Positions 6,735 to 8,208 of a DNA stretch of 8,208 bases are shown piece after piece. Numbering within the stretch: position 1 is the first letter of the stretch; each line of letters starts with the position of its first letter. The stretch is from the NCBI GenBank assembly GCA_903865885.1, contig CAIPLJ010000185.1, forward strand, positions 1-8,208, read 5' to 3'. The position numbers were made by a program, and so were the translations under genes. Source of the DNA: an uncultured Actinomycetes bacterium. Lineage in GTDB: Bacteria > Actinomycetota > Actinomycetes > Nanopelagicales > Nanopelagicaceae. The notes under the pieces are model-generated. The model was given only the letters and a program-made list of their open reading frames with translations, did not search any database and was not told where the DNA came from.

Positions 6735-6791
6735 ATCTACTGAAACTCTTACAAGTTGTGCGCAGAGCCTACCTTCAGCGACAATATGCGC
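6735..6791. promoter_or_regulatory. Divergent bioY/ubiE promoter region
   Basis: This stretch fills most of the 71-nt gap between the start codons. Leftward, TAGGCT (6771-6766) is a good actinobacterial -10 for bioY and would give a leader of about 38 nt. Rightward there are two weak options for ubiE. TACCTT (6770-6775) shares its TA with the bioY hexamer. TTGTGC (6756-6761), an 18-nt spacer and GACAAT (6780-6785) would place transcription start at about the ubiE ATG (leaderless). No Shine-Dalgarno sequence precedes ubiE, which agrees with a leaderless or very short leader. All of this is inferred from pattern and position. Confidence 0.35.
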
Positions 6792-7484
6792 ATGTCACGC
6801 GCCAATATGGATAAGAATCCCGACGAAGTCGCGGCGATGTTCGATGGGGTCGCAAAGAGATATGACCTCGTCAACGACCTTTTGAGCCTGGGCCGCACCA
6901 AGGCCTGGCGCAAGGCAACGACGAAGATCATCGATCCACGCCCCGGGCAGAAGATTCTGGATTTAGCAGCAGGAACAGGCTCAAGTTCAGAGCCGTTAGC
7001 TGCCGCTGGTGCCGATGTGATTCCAGCTGATTTCTCTGAAGGGATGCTGGCTGCAGGTCGCAAAGCCCGTCCCCATCTGGCCTTCACTAAGGCCGATGCC
7101 CTGAATCTGCCCTTCGCCAATGGCGAATTCGATACGGCAACGATCTCTTTTGGACTGCGTAATACGCAGAACACCGAAAGGGCGCTCGCCGAGATGCTTC
7201 GGGTCGTCAAATCTGGAGGACACCTGGTCGTCGCCGAGTTCTCGAGCCCGACATGGCTGCCCTTTCGCACGATTTACACCAATTACCTGATGAAGGCGCT
7301 GCCCTGGGTTGCCCGAAAGACCTCATCAAACCCTGATGCCTATATATATCTGGCTGAATCCATTCGGGCATGGCCAGACCAAGAGGCGCTCGCCGCCAAG
7401 ATTTCGGCTGCAGGATGGGTCGATATCACATGGACCAATCTCACAGGCGGAGTTGTCGCAGTTCACAAAGCCCGCAAGCCGTAA
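6792..7484 (+). CDS. ubiE: Demethylmenaquinone methyltransferase (UbiE/MenG)
   Basis: A SAM-dependent methyltransferase that converts demethylmenaquinone to menaquinone, the last core step of the pathway. It has 230 residues, like mycobacterial MenG. Motifs: MFDGVAKRYDLVNDLLSLG (16-34) with AW39R40, the UbiE N-terminal signature; the SAM-binding ILDLAAGTG (55-63) and ADFSEGML (79-86); ADALNLPF (101-108); SFGLRN (119-124); RVVKSGGHLVVAEF (137-150); and the C-terminal LTGGVVAVHKA (217-227). The frame is open back to a TTG at 6756 and has an ATG at 6786, but ATG 6792 gives MSRANMDKNP, matching the mycobacterial start (MSRAALDKDP). Base use is unlike the neighbours: about 56% G+C by hand count, with CTG, GTC and GCC common where neighbouring genes prefer CTT, GTT and GCA. 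This suggests acquisition or replacement from a richer-GC relative. Confidence 0.96.
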   Translation: MSRANMDKNPDEVAAMFDGVAKRYDLVNDLLSLGRTKAWRKATTKIIDPRPGQKILDLAAGTGSSSEPLAAAGADVIPADFSEGMLAAGRKARPHLAFTKADALNLPFANGEFDTATISFGLRNTQNTERALAEMLRVVKSGGHLVVAEFSSPTWLPFRTIYTNYLMKALPWVARKTSSNPDAYIYLAESIRAWPDQEALAAKISAAGWVDITWTNLTGGVVAVHKARKP

Positions 7485-7487
7485 CGG

Positions 7488-7523
7488 TTCAATCAGCAAC
7501 CTCCAACGCTTAGGATTTAGTAC
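7488..7523 (+). promoter_or_regulatory. Putative leaderless promoter of the nuo operon
   Basis: TAGGAT (7511-7516) fits the actinobacterial TANNNT -10, and its last T is 7 nt before the nuoA GTG, so transcription would begin at or next to the start codon. A weak -35 (TTCAAT, 7488-7493) sits at exactly 17 nt spacing. The AGGA within the hexamer could instead be a weak ribosome site 8 nt from the GTG, in which case nuoA may simply be read through from ubiE. Confidence 0.45.
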
Positions 7524-7889
7524 GTGAACGCGAATCCATATATTCCGATTCTGGTGATCTTTGCCATTGGATTTGGCTTCGCCGCATTCTCCGTTGGGAT
7601 CGCAGCCGTTACAGGGCCTGCTCGATATAACCGCGCAAAGCTTGAGGCATACGAGTGCGGAATCGAACCTTCTCCGCAAGCTCTTCAAGGCGGACGCTTT
7701 CCGGTTAAGTACTTTCTTACAGCGATGCTCTTCATCGTCTTTGATATTGAAATTGTCTTTCTCTATCCATGGGCTGTCACATTCGACAAGCTCGGTTTAT
7801 TTGGATTAGTTGAGATGGCAATCTTTATTGCAACAGTCTTCGTCGCATATGCATATGTGTGGCGTCGTGGTGGATTGGAATGGGATTAA
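7524..7889 (+). CDS. nuoA: NADH-quinone oxidoreductase subunit A (NuoA)
   Basis: A small membrane subunit of respiratory complex I, equivalent to mitochondrial ND3, sitting at the joint between the peripheral arm and the membrane arm near the quinone site. It has 121 residues with three membrane helices, near 6-29, 63-84 and 91-113. The loop between the first two carries the diagnostic YECGIEP (43-49). The second helix has the conserved acidic pair in FDIEIVFLYPWAV (73-85; Asp74, Glu76). The C-terminus AYVWRRGGLEWD closely resembles mycobacterial NuoA. The start is GTG 7524, giving MNANPYIPILV, again like the mycobacterial start. It lies 39 nt after ubiE and is the first gene of the nuo operon. 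Its quinone substrate is made by the genes to its left. Confidence 0.97.
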   Translation: MNANPYIPILVIFAIGFGFAAFSVGIAAVTGPARYNRAKLEAYECGIEPSPQALQGGRFPVKYFLTAMLFIVFDIEIVFLYPWAVTFDKLGLFGLVEMAIFIATVFVAYAYVWRRGGLEWD

Positions 7890-7912
7890 TTGTGATGGAG
7901 CCAAAGGCGTTG

Positions 7913-7917
7913 AAGGG
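7913..7917 (+). promoter_or_regulatory. Ribosome binding site for nuoB
   Basis: AAGGG lies 9 nt before the nuoB GTG at 7927 and supports that start. The rest of the 37-nt nuoA-nuoB gap shows nothing else. Confidence 0.5.
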
Positions 7918-7926
7918 ATTTATCTA

Positions 7927-8208
7927 GTGGGCCTAGAAGATAAATTACCAAGCGGAATTCTGCTTTCAACAGTTGAAGGTCTTGCCGGTTACATGCGCAA
8001 GAGTTCTGTATGGCCTGCGACATTTGGTCTTGCATGTTGCGCTATTGAAATGATGGCGTTGGGTTCTGCCCCAAAACACGATATTTCTCGCTTCGGTATG
8101 GAACGTTTTTCAGCATCTCCTCGTCAAGCAGATCTCATGATCGTTGCAGGTCGCGTCTCTCAGAAGATGGCGCCAGTGCTACGACAGATTTATGATCAAA
8201 TGACAGCG
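7927..8208 (+). CDS. nuoB: NADH-quinone oxidoreductase subunit B (NuoB), N-terminal part only
   Basis: The peripheral complex I subunit that holds iron-sulfur cluster N2, the last cluster before the quinone. Ninety-four codons are present, with no stop before the right edge; family length is roughly 160-185. GTG 7927 gives MGLEDKLPSGILLSTVE, nearly identical to the mycobacterial start. The adjacent N2 ligands C37 and C38 are in FGLACCAIEMM (33-43). The quinone-site segment RFGMERFSASPRQADLMIVA (55-74) and the following GRVSQKMAPVLRQIYDQM are intact. The other two cluster cysteines lie beyond the window. It follows nuoA by 37 nt and is presumably co-transcribed with it. Confidence 0.97.
   Translation, partial: MGLEDKLPSGILLSTVEGLAGYMRKSSVWPATFGLACCAIEMMALGSAPKHDISRFGMERFSASPRQADLMIVAGRVSQKMAPVLRQIYDQMTA

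Noticed and set aside
6251..6736. Open frame of 161 codons on the minus strand overlapping bioY in another frame
   Set aside because: Cys/Arg/Ser-rich out-of-frame product of a clear bioY; its ATG is not preceded by a ribosome site.
6749..7270. Open frame of 173 codons on the minus strand opposite ubiE
   Set aside because: Antisense to conserved ubiE; long because ubiE is G+C-rich. It is Ser/Arg/Ala-rich with no domain.

Overview
The window looks like core genome of a low-to-mid GC actinobacterium, and the freshwater acI/Nanopelagicales group (Planktophila-type) is my best guess. NuoA, NuoB, MenD, MenC and UbiE resemble their Mycobacterium counterparts, but DNA composition is far below a typical actinobacterium: a hand count of three blocks early in menB gives about 35-42% G+C. 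Starts are often GTG and intergenic gaps are very short, as in streamlined genomes. The lineage is inferred from family resemblance without a database search.

Layout: (1) 1-361, minus: N-terminal part of menA (C-terminus lies left of the window). (2) 357-1451, minus: menE, overlapping menA by 5 nt. (3) A 41-nt divergent gap with a shared-promoter-like TAGGCTA. (4) 1493-4894, plus: menB, menC and menD, spaced 4 nt and overlapping 1 nt. (5) 4897-6720, minus: bioY followed with no gap by an isochorismate synthase (menF); menF ends 2 nt from the end of menD. (6) A 71-nt divergent gap. (7) 6792-7484, plus: ubiE/menG, clearly richer in G+C than its neighbours. (8) From 7524, plus: start of the complex I operon, nuoA and the first 94 codons of nuoB, running off the right edge.

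The genes form one functional block. MenF makes isochorismate from chorismate; MenD adds a succinyl semialdehyde unit from 2-oxoglutarate; MenC dehydrates to o-succinylbenzoate; MenE makes the CoA ester; MenB closes the naphthoate ring; MenA adds the polyprenyl tail; UbiE/MenG methylates demethylmenaquinone to menaquinone. Complex I (nuo) is the main user of that quinone. MenH and the DHNA-CoA thioesterase are not in the window. BioY, the biotin-binding subunit of an ECF vitamin transporter, is the only gene outside this pathway.

I find no mobile element, CRISPR array, RNA gene, phage gene or defence system, and nothing I would call a new biological system. The points worth a second look are small: a possible AUU start in menA, a G+C-rich ubiE, an E. 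coli/Bacillus-type (bicarbonate-type) MenB, TAGGNT/TAGCCT promoter-like hexamers with back-to-back overlap in both divergent gaps, and the bioY-menF coupling.
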